DNA of 64,000 nucleotides from Melanocharis versteri (Eukaryota; Chordata; Aves; Passeriformes; Melanocharitidae), in the NCBI GenBank assembly GCA_013397845.1, contig VZTG01010172.1, positions 135,940-199,939 on the forward strand. Direction: 5' to 3'. The first letter of the stretch is position 1. Every line of letters starts with the position of its first letter. A model generated the notes under the pieces. That model was not told the origin of the DNA. It saw nothing but the letters and a program-made list of their open reading frames with translations, and did no database searches. This document shows positions 45,210-58,745 of the stretch, in pieces. Position numbers and translations under genes: made by a program.

Positions 45210-48200
45210 TCAAATCCCACTTCAGAATTAGTGTCCACCTGCATTATTTTCATTGCCTGTTTCTGGTTTTTTCCTGTATGTGTGGACATGCCAGTTCCCA
45301 AGAACTGGCTTCCACAAAGTTGAAGAGTAAGAGTAGGGGCAAGGTAATGATAAACTCCAAATCCTCTGAATTGTCCCCTTGGAGCAGGAAGCAGCTAAGC
45401 AATGCAAGGAATTTCTCTTTAAATTTGCATGTTTTGTTCTGTGTTCTAGAACTCAAATGTTGAGGAAAACACTCAGTTTGGTGTTCCCAGAATTGGAGAT
45501 GAAGTAGCCACGCTCCCTTCAGCTGTAGGCCGAAAACTCCATAAGGCTTGGGGAACTCAGGAAGAGCTGAGGCAAATTGGTTAAGTGCATGAAGTTAGTA
45601 TGCAAAAATGAGTTGTGCTGAGTCCTTGGGGGACTGCTTTAATTCAGGAGTAAATTAGTCTTAGACCAATGTAGCTTAACTGAATAAGGAGCTACAGGGA
45701 GCTTTGCTGTTGAATTAGAGCATCTACTCACAGCTTCAAGACAATTAAATGTGTGCACATTGGTGTCAAATCTTTAGTTGATTTGCCTTAACATTCTCAG
45801 TGTCCCCATGCAGACTTGGCTTAAGAGATAGATAAACTGTCCCGAGCAATTAATTCTGTACTGGGGATCCAAAACAAAACAAATTGCAATAGCTTGTTTG
45901 CTTTGAGGGAAATATCTTAATGCCAACTATTGCACTGCTGTTGACAGAGCAGTACTGATTGCCATCCCTCTCCTTGGACACCGTTGTTTTCCTGGGAAGT
46001 TCTTGAAGGATCCACAGATACTGAAGATGACTTTCGGTTACAGCCAGTTTGTACATACAAAATTCCAATATAAAACATACCAAAGTTAGAGATACTGTGT
46101 GTTTGCAATGAATTCTAGAATTATTACAAGAAAAGCACGTGTATTCACAAGTTCTGTTTCTGCTTTCCTTACATTTGACTACTCCAGTGTAGTTCAAAGA
46201 TGAGAAAGAGGGTTTTGGGATAGGTTTGGTTGTGACGGCAGAACAGAATATGGTGAGAGCATAGTAATGACAAGCTACTTGGGAGAAACTCATTTTCTCT
46301 TAAAGAGGCCTATGCACAGTGTAAAGAGAGGAGCTCGTAATTGTATGTTGAGATTGTGCTCTGAAGGGTCTTTTAGAGTACATTTGCCAGCCTTACTTGT
46401 ATTACAGCTGTTTAATTTGACTTTGTTCCTAAGTACACATATAAGGTTAAAATGCTGTTAATTCATACATTTCATAATTAATGAATAGTTGTGTGTTAGT
46501 TGATAAAATCTCCATGCTAAAGAACACTGGATTTGCACAGTGAAAACCCTCTGCATAAGGATGGATTTTGAAAATATCTGTAGGTTCTAGTTCGATCAGG
46601 CTAGTACAGAAAGTAAGTAATCAACTTGAAAGCTTCATCGGAGATAGTCCCCTGCTAGCATCAAAGAGGGGGTGTTTCTTCAAGTATGCTAACTGCTCTG
46701 AGGTTTTCTTGTATGAAAACATGCATCCTAAAACTGTCAAGACTTAAGCTTTGAAAGAACTAATTATCTCATTTTACTTGCCCAATTCTGTATTTATGTT
46801 TCTAAATAAGTAGCGGCTTTTCTACCAAAGTGCTTAATGACCAGAAGCACCTGCTGAAGCTGCTGGATGCAAAGGACTTCTGCTGGTATATGCATTTAGA
46901 AGAGCAATTTTAGATAATAGTTGTCCAGAAGGCTCTTGGGTCTAGTGAGCGTAGAAATTCCAGATAAATGGCGTGACATTTCTGCCGAAAATGTTGTTTT
47001 AAGAAATTGTGTAATTGCAGAGAGTGATATTTACATGAAAGTAACAAGTATAGCTATCTGTAGGAAGGCAGGAGCTGTTAAAGAAATCGAGTTGTTTGTA
47101 TGCTTTGGTCACCTCAGCCTCTGGAAGTACCAAACACTTTTGAGGTAGGTAAGGAAAGCCTTCTCATGAACAAGTCTGGAAAAAACTAGCCATGGAGGAA
47201 AGTTCCTACATTACTCTGTCATAGCAAATTTGGCCAAGTCTTTGAACAATGTAGGTTTTCAATCAGTTTGAGTTCTGTTTGACTTAGTAATGGATATTCA
47301 TACTTAGCCATATGAAAGATTTTTTTGTTTGTTTATTTTTAATAAGCTCTTCATCTCACTGTTACTTTGCACTAGATATTATGCAATCTACAGGTTGATT
47401 CACGCATGAAAGGAAATGGCTTCATTTTTCTGAAGTTTTATGTGTGGGTATTGGGAAAGCTGTTTGGATATTTGAGGTTTCAAGTAATGTAGAAGCAGAC
47501 AGCACTGAGCAACTAGATGGAGTCAGAAACATGAATCACTGTGGCGTGGATTTGCTTCCTGGTATTTCAGTTTTGTTAAATTGTGGACGTGTGTCTTGTC
47601 ATTAACAGAATTTCAGTGGCTTCAGGGTTAGCTGCAGTCATCACAAAAATACACAAAGTAGTTTATATGTGTGCTTACTCCTACACTTACTCCCGTGTTT
47701 ACTAGTAGTGCATTTGGAAAGAGTCTGAATGTTTGAGAAGTGCTTGAATAATGAGTTTGGGTAATGGTTCCATTTCTTCAAAAAAATGTTAAAACTTAAT
47801 CTTGTTCTTATTCTCCAAACTGTTCTGCCACCACATCAGTCGGAGTAGGCCTTATACCCATGCCTGTATTTGTTATTCAAAAAGAATTGCGAACTTCCTG
47901 TGTTTCCTGAGGCAATAAATACGATGTATTTACGCCTCTTTAAGGCACGATTGTTATTTTATAGCTCTCTGTCAAGTAGGTGGACTTTAATCGACGGGAA
48001 GAGCCTTTGCGTTCTTTTTTGTGAAGGCCTGTCAGATCTGCAGGGCAGTGTGAGGTTTGGGACTTGCCGGTAGGGTCATTCTGCCTTACACCTCTCAGCC
48101 ATGCTGTGCGCAATCCGCGTGTTGGCAAAAGCAGCCCAGCAGCATCTCTTCTGCTCTGAGTCTCCGTATTGGAGATGCACCAGACCACCCTGCTGGCCAG

Positions 48201-49600
48201 CTGTGTCTTCTGTGTGTGATCCTGGGAATCAGACACCGTGGTGCTTAGCAGTATCTGCAGGGTTTTATGCCTCCGAGTGAAGTCCTGAGCTCAGGGAGAT
48301 CTATCTGCCAGCAGGCATTTTGTCTGGAGTGACAGCCCAGGTAACACGAACTGCTGTGTGAAGTCTTATACACTGGGACAGCTGAGGTGCCTGTCTTCTA
48401 GGCAGGCAAAAAGCTATGAAGTCTGACTTGGGAAATCCTTTCTCTGCAGTCTTCTTTTATGATATTTGCCACAGACTGGAGCAATCCATTGAGATGTTTG
48501 AGCCACTCAAACAGGTAGAAGCTCCCAGCCCTAGCTGCCAAGATTCTTATCTGACCACATGATAAACATTCTTCCTCAGGTATTTGCCTCGAACATCTGA
48601 AAAGTGCTTCAGGCAAGTAATGTGGCAGGTGGTAACTTGGTTCTCTTGGTGGTGGCAGCCCAGCCTGCTCCACCCCAGCAGCTGCTGCCAAAACACTGAC
48701 CCTGGCAGGACCTGCACCTTCTCCTCGAGAGAGGGCAGGAGACCCAAGGCAAGGTGGGGCAGGGGCCATGGGGAACAGAGCAGGGAGTGGGGTGATGGTG
48801 AGAGGAGGGAGTTGGACCCTGGCTTTGAGGGGAGGAAGGCAGGGAGGGAATGAAGCTGGGACCAGTGCCGTGGGGTTAGCCATGGCAGAAGGGCATGGAC
48901 AGTGATTTGTGTAAATAGCTGGTGTATGTAGAATCTGCATTAGAAGGATGGGAAGGTGACAGGGTGGAGAGGTCTGTTTTGAAAGGAAAGAAGGAAGAGT
49001 ACAGACGTGTCCACCTGTGCACATTTGGGGTTCTTCACAGAACTGGGAGATGTCATTGCCAATGTGTTGGTAGCAAGAAACTTCATTGCTTTTGGAAGAG
49101 TTTGAAAACATTGAAAGTAAATGGAGTTGAGGCCCTCTTATTAAATTTTCTGCTCTCTTAATACAATAGTATAGTCTTGATGAACGTGCTTTTAACAAAT
49201 TTGACAAGTTTTTGTTAAAAAAACAAAATACAGTGCCCTGGTGCAATTGATATCCAGCCCTCTACCTTTGCTGCTGCTTTCAAGGAGTTTCATACATTTT
49301 ACTCATTTTTCTTTCCCTGATAGTGAGCAGATGACCAAATATTTTTGGATTTCCTGCTGCTGCTTTGGTGTGACTTGTTGCTGGCATCAGGCTAGTGGAA
49401 AGGTCTAGCAGGTTTTGGATTCTGTTCTAAAGATTTTCTGTTAGTCTCTAATATAAGGATTTTTTTTGTGGATGTTTCACATTTGCTTTGAAAGCACTAC
49501 CTATAATTTGTCTGCTTACATCCTGAAACTTCCCCAAGTTCAATACGGCTGAATATCCTCTGTCCTTGGAGCTACGTGTCTCTTTTTACAAGCCTTTAAA
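45210..49600. other. Non-coding interval with a GC-rich patch at 48,500-48,860
   Basis: A 282-codon minus-strand open frame (49,246-48,398) covers a G-rich plus-strand stretch. Its translation is proline-, leucine- and serine-rich (for example ANPTALVPASFPPCLPPLKA), without domain or periodicity, and looks like translated purine-rich DNA. No gene is called. The rest is unremarkable. Confidence 0.6.
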
Positions 49601-49659
49601 AGATTATTGACTCCTTGTTTGTCAAATATTGCTAACTTATATCACGCTTATAATTCACA

Positions 49660-50110
49660 GGAATGCTAGATCCTTTTCTGAAAAACTGCTGTCTGCTCAG
49701 TTATCACCATCTTGTATTAGTGTCATTAATAATTTCTGCCCAGGTACATTACCTGTAGGCCTGTTGAATCTCATCCAGTGCCTCTTGAGATTTCTTTTAT
49801 TTGCCAAGGTAATTTTGAATTTTATTCAGCCACTCAGTGCCCTCCTAGGTTCATTTTTCTGCAGGTTTAATAAAAAATGTTTTCTATTCCATCATCTAGG
49901 TTATTAATAAAAAAGTCAAATAGAACAAAACTTAGGGCAGAAACCCGGTTGATGCCTGCTTGTATTTTGATAATTACTGCGTGGATTCCCTTATCCAAAA
50001 TAGATTTGCATCTGTGTGATACTGTGGATATGCTTGTTTTGTTCCTAGCTTGCATATAAAAATATATAAGATGTCAAAGGCCAAAATAAAGTCAAGGTAC
50101 ATGATATTTG
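49660..50110 (-). mobile_element. Fossil CR1/L3-type LINE, reverse transcriptase fragment
   Basis: Reading the minus strand from right to left, CR1-clade reverse transcriptase motifs occur in the right order but in different frames. YLDFILAFD (50,099-50,073) corresponds to YLDFSKAFD, the catalytic motif A. Then SALSFVLFDFFINNLDDGIE (about 49,941-49,882) corresponds to SVLGPVLFNIFINDLDDGIE. Next come LQVMYLGRN (near 49,760-49,734) for CKVLHLGRN and SFSEKDLAFL (near 49,697-49,668) for SFAEKDLGVL. The FADD box is not readable. Frameshifts and stops show a long-dead copy, much older than the CR1 tail at 16.7 kb. Its 5' and 3' limits are blurred. Confidence 0.85.
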
Positions 50111-50199
50111 CTTTCTACAAGGTTTCTTTTCCTATTGAGAAAGAAATTAGGCTGTTTTGGCATGATTTGTTCTTAACTCAGTGTTGCGTGTTACTCATC

Positions 50200-52040
50200 T
50201 TTTATACTTCGGTGCTTAAAAGCTGGTTTGATTCATTGTTCACTAGTTTTTCTGGAAATTAAGCTTAAATTCTGTGGTCTGGAATTTCCCCATTCTCCTT
50301 TCTTTTTCTTTTTTCTCCTCTCTCTTTGCATGGTAGGTACTAGATTTATTCTTTTAGTCTTTTGTTGTCTTCTACAAAGTCTCAAATTCTGCTTCAGACA
50401 ATTCTTTAAGGAGACCAGGCTGAATTCATATACCAATGACTTGAAAAATATTTAACTTAGCTTAGTACTCTCTAATTTGTTTGCCATTTCTTCTGGAGTA
50501 AGACCATACCCCTCTTTGTGAGTATTAAGTTAGAGAAGAATTATCCATGTCTCTCCAGTTGAAATTTTGAATGAATGGTGGTAAAAAAAAGTGTTAAGCA
50601 TTTCAGCCTACTCACATCATCTGTCAGTTGAACTTCCTCTACGTTGATTAACAGAGCCACGTTTTTCCTCATCTACCTAAATGTGCTAATAGAATGGTTT
50701 CTTGCTATTCTTGACATTCCTTGTTAATTTTGTGCTTTGAACCATTATGATTTTGTCTCTACATGTTTGTGTAGTTTTTATACTTACGTATTCTGATACC
50801 CTGTTTTCTTCAGCATTTTTTTCCTATCATGGTAGCAGTGAAGAGCTCGTACTTTAGTGATGTTAAAACCCTGCTATTCTCTCTTTCCTCTTTATTAGGA
50901 TAGCCTGTGCTTTTATTATTACTATACTATTATTGTTATTATTGTATTTCATTATATATTGTTATTTATACTTAGCTGTTAGACTTTTTTTCCACCTGCC
51001 CATTTTAGTCCTTGCTAAAAGACCTTCTAGTAGGTTGGCAAGTTAGTGCCTAGGCATCCTCCTCATTTTGTGTGAGGTGAATGTCCTCTTGTCCTTAACC
51101 ACATTTCCCATGGTCAAATAAGTAAAATCTCTGGTTAGAGGTGCCAGTTGTATCCGTGTGTGATGCAGTTATCTCTACTCTTTGTGTCCTTGCCTGAGCC
51201 CTACCTCTGCTGTAAGGACAATGAGGAACATTGATTCCTTCAGCCTTGCTTCTGGAAAATCGTAGTCACTTTTGAGCCTTGATATCCTTCAGGTCGTTTT
51301 TTGTCGATTTTTAAAAATTCCTTATGGTCTCTTTGTTGTACCTTCTTCCTGTGTTGCCTCCCTGAACTGGAATGTTCAAGAGAGTACCCTGACCTCACTT
51401 AAAAGCCACTTAATTCCATTGTAATCTGAATTTACTGGCTTTAAAGTGATTTCTATTATCAATATATTATATTTCTTTCATATATTTCTGGTTTCAATTT
51501 TCTTTTTAAACCCTCCCTTCTTTTCTTCTTCTTAAAATTTATTTCTTTTCTCTTAGCTTGCACATTCCTTGTGGCAAGAGTTTGTGTTTTCTCATGTCAG
51601 CTATGTCTTAATAGACTCACTCTTCTCTCACTTTTCCTCAGACATAATTTTCTGGAAGTTTTTGGAAGTTTTGCAGATCAGTGCCACTGCAAACATATGG
51701 TTTCCTGTAATTGTCCTCTAAAACGAAACTTATTTGCCCGATTTCTGTCCCAGCTTTGTGTGAGTCTTCTCTATTGAGTAACTTTGCTCATGCTCATTTT
51801 CTGTTTCAGCCTGTTGTGAACCAGATGAAGGTTGAATGCTCTTTCCCAAACTTCAGTCAGTTAATGACCACTCCAGAGCATTTGAACCCTACCTCTAAAG
51901 GCAGTGACAGATTTCTGTCATCCTGAACCTGTCATGTTGCTACAAATCTTCAGAGACTTGTATGGAAGAAAATCTTCCATGCAAGCAGATATTTAGTACT
52001 TGGAAGGTTGGGAGGACATCTGAATACGAATCTCTAAGTT
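50200..52040. other. Non-coding interval
   Basis: No supportable gene. Part of 50,200-51,500 could be a further upstream portion of the CR1/L3 fossil, because the minus strand precedes the readable reverse transcriptase, but I cannot align it by eye. Confidence 0.5.
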
Positions 52041-52043
52041 TTT

Positions 52044-52045
<2 letters not shown>

Positions 52046-52123
<78 letters not shown>
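52046..52123. repeat. Very long T-rich homopolymer tract
   Basis: T49, G, T16, G, T11. No TTTATT lies directly to the right, so there is no sign of a retrocopy polyadenylation signal on the minus strand. The exact length should be treated as uncertain, because such runs are prone to assembly and sequencing error. Confidence 0.9.
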
Positions 52124-53029
52124 GTTGGTTAGTTGGTTGCTTGCTTTGGTTTTAATACCAAGTAATTGGATCATTGCAGAGAAGATAATATTTAAAGTGC
52201 CTGCACAACCTGATTGCTTACATTCATTCCTTTAGAGGCCAGCTGCTAAAAATGATGTTTGGGTACAGGTTACTTAACTTTAGTCATCTTCAAGGAAAAT
52301 GCACTCCAGACAGCTATTTAGTCTCCCTGTGTTATCAGTGGAGAGGAGGAGAAATACCTCTAGAGAGCTATTCATCCTAAATATATTACAGTTTTAGGAT
52401 GGGATTAATGGCTCTCTGGAGATGATTATGGTGGCTTCAGTTAGATATCTAACTTTTAGGAAGATAATAGTTAGATTATATGCGTCTTGGTCCCATGCCT
52501 GATCAGATTACCTGAAGAATATTTCTACAGTCCCAATATGCAACACAGAAAGCTACTATGCTTTGTCTTATTTTGTAGAGATTTTGTAAGCTATAACTTT
52601 CCAGAGTTTGGAAGAATTGTATCTATTTTGAAATATTTCCTTTTCTAAATGTTGCTTTGTCTCCTTACCCCTTTGATTGTAATTTGCTCCTTAGTTTGGT
52701 TTGTGGTGAAGAAACTGTTTGGATTCTTTGTTTCTGTGCGATCTCTTTTCTGTGGGTCCTGTGTTTTGAGACTTCCCTTCAGCTGTTTGCTCTTCAGTAT
52801 TGCAGGTAAATACTGTTCCATGTCACCTTCCTCACAGGTGACATGAAGACTAATTAAGTGCAGGTTTGAGTATGCTAAACTCTTGTCTCTGAGTTAGTAT
52901 TTTTAAGTGAATATTTGTACTTGTATTTCAGAGTATTTCGTGATGCAGCCACTAAAAATAAGTGATCCTGAACAACAGATTAGACATATTTGTTGTTTTT
53001 TGGGGAAGAGCTAATGTCATTTTGGTGTT

Positions 53030-53390
53030 GCACAAGTTTCCCTCTTCCTCTCTGTACAGCCGTAAGGTGTCCATGACACTATTATTCTGGCCACTCTGTT
53101 GCCAAAAACTTGTCAAGAATTCAGTGGAGAATTCAGAGAAGAGCAACAGAAGTTAAGAGGCTGAAGAGATTGAAATATGAGCAAAGATTACAAGATTTTA
53201 ATATGTACAGTTTGGACTAAATGATGACTAAGACATATGATAACAATCTACAAGTATTTGAAGGGTGTAAAATATTAAGACAAAAAAGGAATTATTTTAA
53301 GATGTTCAAAGGGGTAAAACTCAGCAAGGAAAAATTTCAGCATGAATCATAAAAAACTTCCTGAGACTTGCATGAGCTGAAGTTCTGGGT
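53030..53390 (+). mobile_element. Fossil CR1/L3-type LINE, ORF2 C-terminal fragment
   Basis: The plus-strand translation around 53,125-53,270 gives WRIQRRATEVKRLKRLKYEQ, then RLQDFNMYSL, then a piece matching YKYLKGG as LQVFEGC. CR1-clade LINEs carry ERVQRRATKMIRGLEHLSYE, ERLRELGLFSL and YKYLKGG in this order near the ORF2 C terminus. Upstream, TLLFWPLCCQKL may correspond to the VQFWAPQYKKD segment. Downstream, AATTTCAGCATGAATCATAAAAAACTTCCTG resembles the CR1/L3 segment coding for DFRLDVRKNF. The copy is interrupted by stops and lies opposite in orientation to the fossil at 49.7-50.1 kb, so it is a separate insertion. Confidence 0.82.
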
Positions 53391-53399
53391 TGTATTCTG

Positions 53400-56300
53400 C
53401 ACAAAGATGGTAAAAAGCCTACAGTCTCACATAGCCCAGAGAACACACATGAGTGCACACAAAAGCTCTCCAGTCTGCTGCCACCCATTTCTGAGAGCTG
53501 CTGAGACCAAGTGATGCTTCGGTGGTGGCTGTTGGGCTCTGGGCAGGCAGGTTCACCTGTGTCTCAAGCTGGGCTTTTCCAAGGGCTCCTGCAGGATGAG
53601 CTGCAGCATGGAGGGATCATTCTGGTGGCAGCAAGCTGCCCTCAGCTGCTGTTGTTATGGAGAAGCCCTTTTTCCATCGTATGGCTGTACATGCACCCAT
53701 CCATTTGATAAGCGTAGGCAGAATCAAACTGTCACTAACAGAATGTATGCAGAAGACTCAAGGAAATGTAATGAAGAATAGCATTTTGGAATATCCTGGC
53801 AAAGGATTAACATGACATGTTAGTTGTTTTCCTTTTATCCTCTTCTTTCATCTCTGTAAGTTGGTGCAATCACGTTAAAAACTGTTTTTTCGTAGACTTT
53901 TCCCCACAACTCAGGAGTCATCAGCACATACTTATTCATTCTGATAAAGGCTGCAAATTTAGGCTGTATGTTTAGTTTAGTTAGGAGGTTCTAGCGAATT
54001 GTAGTGGACTAATTTAAGTCTAAAAATATTAAACTGTCGTGACCACTGTATAATTGGGATGGTATTTTTGCTAAATAAGGACTTCTTTACTCTTTACAGC
54101 TGGTTTTGCACTCGTAACAGATACAGACAGAAGGAGTGAGGACTACAGTTCTTGCTCCCCCCTCTGCCCTTGTTCCTCATTTTTATTTTCCTGTGTGCAA
54201 AACCATCCTGCATGCCAGCTTGGGAAGCTGGCATCCCTCCTGTTAAGACCAAACTTGCTCTCTGTTGCAGTATAAATAGTGCTTGCTTCCAAGTTCAGAG
54301 CAGTACCCAGCGTTGCATGCATACTATAACTCACTGGAAAGCAGTAACTCTGTTGAAGGGTTTTCTCTATATAGAATAGGTTTGTTTCTGTGGCTTTGAA
54401 TTCACTGGACAACTCTGAACAAACATCTGGGGATAGGACCTCAAGCTTGTGTGATATTAGGTTACTGTAATTTTTTGGTTCTGGAGTGGCTGAATATAAG
54501 GAGGTCTTACTTCACAGGTATGTACAGGAGAAAGCAAACCAAATGCCATTCTTTATAGCACTCCAGATACAAAGCTGGGAGCACACCCAACTTCAGTACT
54601 CCTACAGTATCTTTAAACTGCTGGAAGCGGAGGGGGGAATTGCACCAGGTGAGCCAGACATGTTTTGAAATGTCCTTCAGTTTGCTAGGCTGGGGATTTT
54701 AATTTCATAAAAGCACCTTGTAAAAAGCTTTGTAAAAGTACCTGGCTGGGCTAAACGGGGTTTTGGGGTTATGCTGTGTTGCTACAGATCATGTCACCTC
54801 AGTGGGTAAACAGTCCAAAAATAAAACCAGCAAATGGTACAAAAAGGAATCCAGTTATATTTTTATATCTCATTAAGTTTCGCTCCTCCTTCTCGTTTTA
54901 TTGGCAGAGATATCTGGGGAGGGTACATCTCCATGGGAGAAGAGGTGAAAAGATTTGCAGTAGCTGTATCGGTGAACACCTTTTTTTTTTCCTATGGGGA
55001 TTAAGTGGGAAGGGCTTTAAGATCTCCCAGAGCAGTGTCATTATTTTATCATGTTTAGAAAACAGCTGCAGATTTAAGATTTGTTACTAGTAGCCTTCCT
55101 GGTGGTTCTTTATTTAGTTACTCAGCTCAAAGAGCTGCTGTCCCAAGCTGCCATTTAACAGAGAGGATTGCTTAATATTGCTGGGAGCCAAAGGTATGGG
55201 TGGGTGCACTGTCTTTTGAACCCTGAACTTGCCCTGTGTGGTAGTGACAGATGAGCAGGGGTTGAAAAAAGGTGAGATTCCACCAAATCGGGCTTTGAGG
55301 TTAACACGTGGTCTGTCCCCAGAGCTCTGCATGGCCTTAATTTATGACTGCAGAATACTGGCTACAAGAACCTCTTCTTTTCAGTCCCCGTGTATCAGTG
55401 TAAGATTAATAACTAATCAATAATGTTACCTTCTGGTATTTTGGGGGTGTCCCTGACTGCCTACTCATCCATTCCGGGGGGATAGCTGAGATGTGGCTGG
55501 ATAATTTTGTAGGAACTCAACCTGCATTCTCCATCCAAACACTTAGTGCAGCCTGAATCAAGAAAAGCAGTAGGAAAGAATATCGCATGCCTTCAGGTTT
55601 ATTACACCTGGGCCCACTGAGCATTTCTTTACTTGCCACAGGGGGGTTTTGTTGTTGTTTTTCCCTAGCTTTGTGCTCCAGCATGCTCAGCACCTATGTG
55701 CTCAGTGGTTTATCTGGAAGCGAATTGCATCTGTCAGGATAGCTAAGGCCCTATCCTGGATATGTTTCCGCATCATGGTTAGAGTTCATGCTCAGATTAG
55801 GGTCCAGCCAGCTTTTGTTGCTTTTAAGCTGGAATGGAGAACCTTTGTCTTAGGTTCATCTTTAGTAAATGTTTTACCTCCGTCATATTTTGATCTTGAA
55901 AAAACTTGTTTTTCAGACAGTAGCTACGGGCTTGATAGAATGGGAGTTATTATGACTCTCTTTATAGCCATAATCCTGTGCTGTAAGAATTCTGTTTGTC
56001 TCATGTCCCCTACTTAGGATTTTTATGTCGTTATTTATACCATGCCTACTGGATCTGGGATGCGTGTGGAAGGGGCATGACTCCCCAGTGTTTGGTTCTG
56101 CAAACATGATGGTGTTGGGAAAACTCCAGTTAGTACTTAATGAACTTCTTCATATATTCAGTATTAAGGCATTGCTGAGAGTACAAGCCTTGACAAGTAG
56201 AAGTATCAGGGTTTTTTTCTCTTTGTTTTTTAATACTCAAAGCACTGAACTCAAGCACACTTGAACTCAGTAGCTAGAGGAAAACATGCCATTTTCCTAA

Positions 56301-58600
56301 AGTAATTTCTGTAAGTTGATATTGTAAGATGGCCTTGCAAAGGCCAAAAAATTAGGTATTCCCGGTGAAAGAGTTAAAAAACCACCCATAATTACAGAAA
56401 TCCTTACTATGTACAAGTTGTGACTATTTTTTCTCTGAAAACACCGCTGATTCTGTCACTTCACTACAGATTTCTTTGTACAGTAGAGAAAGAAACATAA
56501 GGAAAATAAAACACATTGCATCAGGGATTTAAAAAAACCACCGTATTTTCTTTGTTGCAGCTAATCTATACTGTTAATTCCAAAAATGAAATAAAATATT
56601 TTTCTGAAAACTTAGTATGCAGTTCATGCATTTTCATGTAATGTCTTTAACTATTCACTGACTCACTCCCTATTCATTTATAGCTAATATATGGTGCTTT
56701 TATTGTGGTTTCTAAAGTATGGAGGTTATGTGAGTCAGATGCAATTTTGAATAGAGATTATCTTTAAATAATCAAAAACACACTTTGCCAAAAATACTAA
56801 AAAAATGAAAGAAAGCATTCAGTATTCTCAAAATATGAAGTGCTTTCTAAAAAGGCTTTTTTTTTTCAATAAATAAAGGGGAAGAAATGTTATGTAAACC
56901 TAAGTGTTTGGCAGACATCTGTTTACGTCCTCCAAGGAGACAAGGGGTTTTAAGATTTTCTGAGCTCATGAGAAAGGCACATCCTTGAGTTCTTGCACCA
57001 AGGACATGATAGAAGCGTTTTTACTTGAAAATTTTCAATAAGAAGACATAAGGTTAGAGGTGGCATGAATGATAACTTTCTGGAAGAGTTTAATCAAGGA
57101 CGGTATGGAGAACGTGGGCGTTTGGATCTCTCCTTCAAAAAAGGGGGAAAAAATCAACAACCAAATACCCCTCTGCCTACCCTTTTTTTAAAATTCTTCT
57201 TTTTCCTTCTTAAGCTGATTCTTGTTCTAACAAAGTTTTTCATTAATGATACAGTGTTAGTAAGGGCAATTGTTAGTTTTTTTGCTGTGACTTTGAAGTT
57301 CCTTTGTTGTGACAGCTGCTAGGCTGGCATTTCCTGGACATCAGTGGGATATGATGATAGCTTGCCTGCTTCCCTTCTTTCTGATGGATTTTCTCAGAAA
57401 GGATAGCAAACTGGCAGACTCGGATTCCTGTATTAAAAAAGCAGACGTTGGATCGTAGTGGGCTAGAGTTGAGAGAAATACAGTGATCCAAAGAATTATC
57501 TTCAGTTTTGTAACATAATCAGCAGTTTGATCTACAGGCAGACACAAAAGGATCTCAGACTTAGGAAAACATTCATCCTCCTGCTTACATCCCCCCCTCC
57601 TCCTCTCCCATCCCCATCCCCCCTTGCTTTATTTTTTAAGAGTTTAGTGCAGCAACAAGTGGTGCTGGCCTGTCAACCTGATGCCAGCCTAAGTAGAAGC
57701 CACATTATAATAAATGCATATTTTCACTATCAAAAGGTAACATACTGTTGGCTTAAAAAAATCCCAAACAGCCTTGCACAGAAGGGTTTTCAACAATATA
57801 TTAAGCCTCATATTTTTCAATTACAACAGGACTTTTTTTTCCTCTGCTGATCTTTTTTTAATAACCCAAGGAGCAAATATGTCTTGGTTTTGAGCTTTAA
57901 TCTGGTGCTCTGTGTACTCTGATGACCTCCTAATCACACTCTCCATGACATGTCAATCTGCTGCAATGGAAAGCGGGTGATTTGGGCTGTCATGAAAGTG
58001 TTGATATGCTCATATATCCTGTGCACTTAGGACGGAGGAGTTCAAAGAAATGCATTAACCAAAGGAATGAAATGTTATGGGAACCTGTAATTCAGATATT
58101 GAGTGTCCCTTTCCCAGTTCATGAGTGGTTCTTTATCTGTGTTGTGACTTTAAATGTGAGCACCAGGTGTGAAGATTCCTGTTTATTTTTATTTAAGCAA
58201 AAACAAACACAAAATATTTCAGAGCTGATGCAGATGATGAAATGTAAAGATGTGAGATGTGTTTAGTAAATAGTCAGGGTGCATATGTCTAAACAAGGAA
58301 GGAGTTTGTAGAATGTGGCTTTAGTTTACAATGCTGTCGTTTCATAACTATATAACCATCTGCCTCTGGCATGTTCCTTAAAATCTGGTGAGCCCACACT
58401 TCAGTCTGTAACCTTCACTGCTACACTGGTGTTTCTTTTGCTGGGCTAGGGGGATCATCGAGATCCCACAAGCTGTCAACATCTGCAGTGTTATTCTTCA
58501 TAAAAACTGAAAGGTAGGAGTGGCCTTTGTGATCAGATGGAGACTGGTCTAGAGTGCAATTTGAGAGGCACGATGTGAATGTGGGTCTGAGGATGAGGGT
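53400..58600. other. Non-coding interval, no gene seen
   Basis: Open frames are all under 125 codons and without domain. The AT-rich part 56,280-56,830 is free of recognisable repeats and contains several ATTA/TAAT and TTGTGG-type cores, so a regulatory element is conceivable. A C-rich pyrimidine tract lies at 57,588-57,624. Confidence 0.6.
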
Positions 58601-58604
58601 CTAC

Positions 58605-58745
58605 TCCCCTGGGTACTGATGGGTCTTCCCCATGGTCTGAGGTGTGTTACCCAACTGTTCTGCCTGCAATTTCCCATCTGTAGTGTGTAGGTAATGACAC
58701 CTGCCTTCCTGGTGAAGTTGGTGTGTCGCCATTAAACCGAAGACT
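58605..58745 (+). mobile_element. MIR SINE copy
   Basis: Forward MIR order: GAGGTGTGTTACCCAACTGTTCTGCCTGCAATTTCCCATCTGTAGTGTGTAGGTAATGACACCTGCCTTCCTGG, which parallels the consensus GTGTGACCTTGGGCAAG, CTCAGTTTCCCATCTGTAAAATGGGGATAATAGTACCTACCTC. The 3' part ends in GGTGTGTCGCCATTAAAC. Confidence 0.68.
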
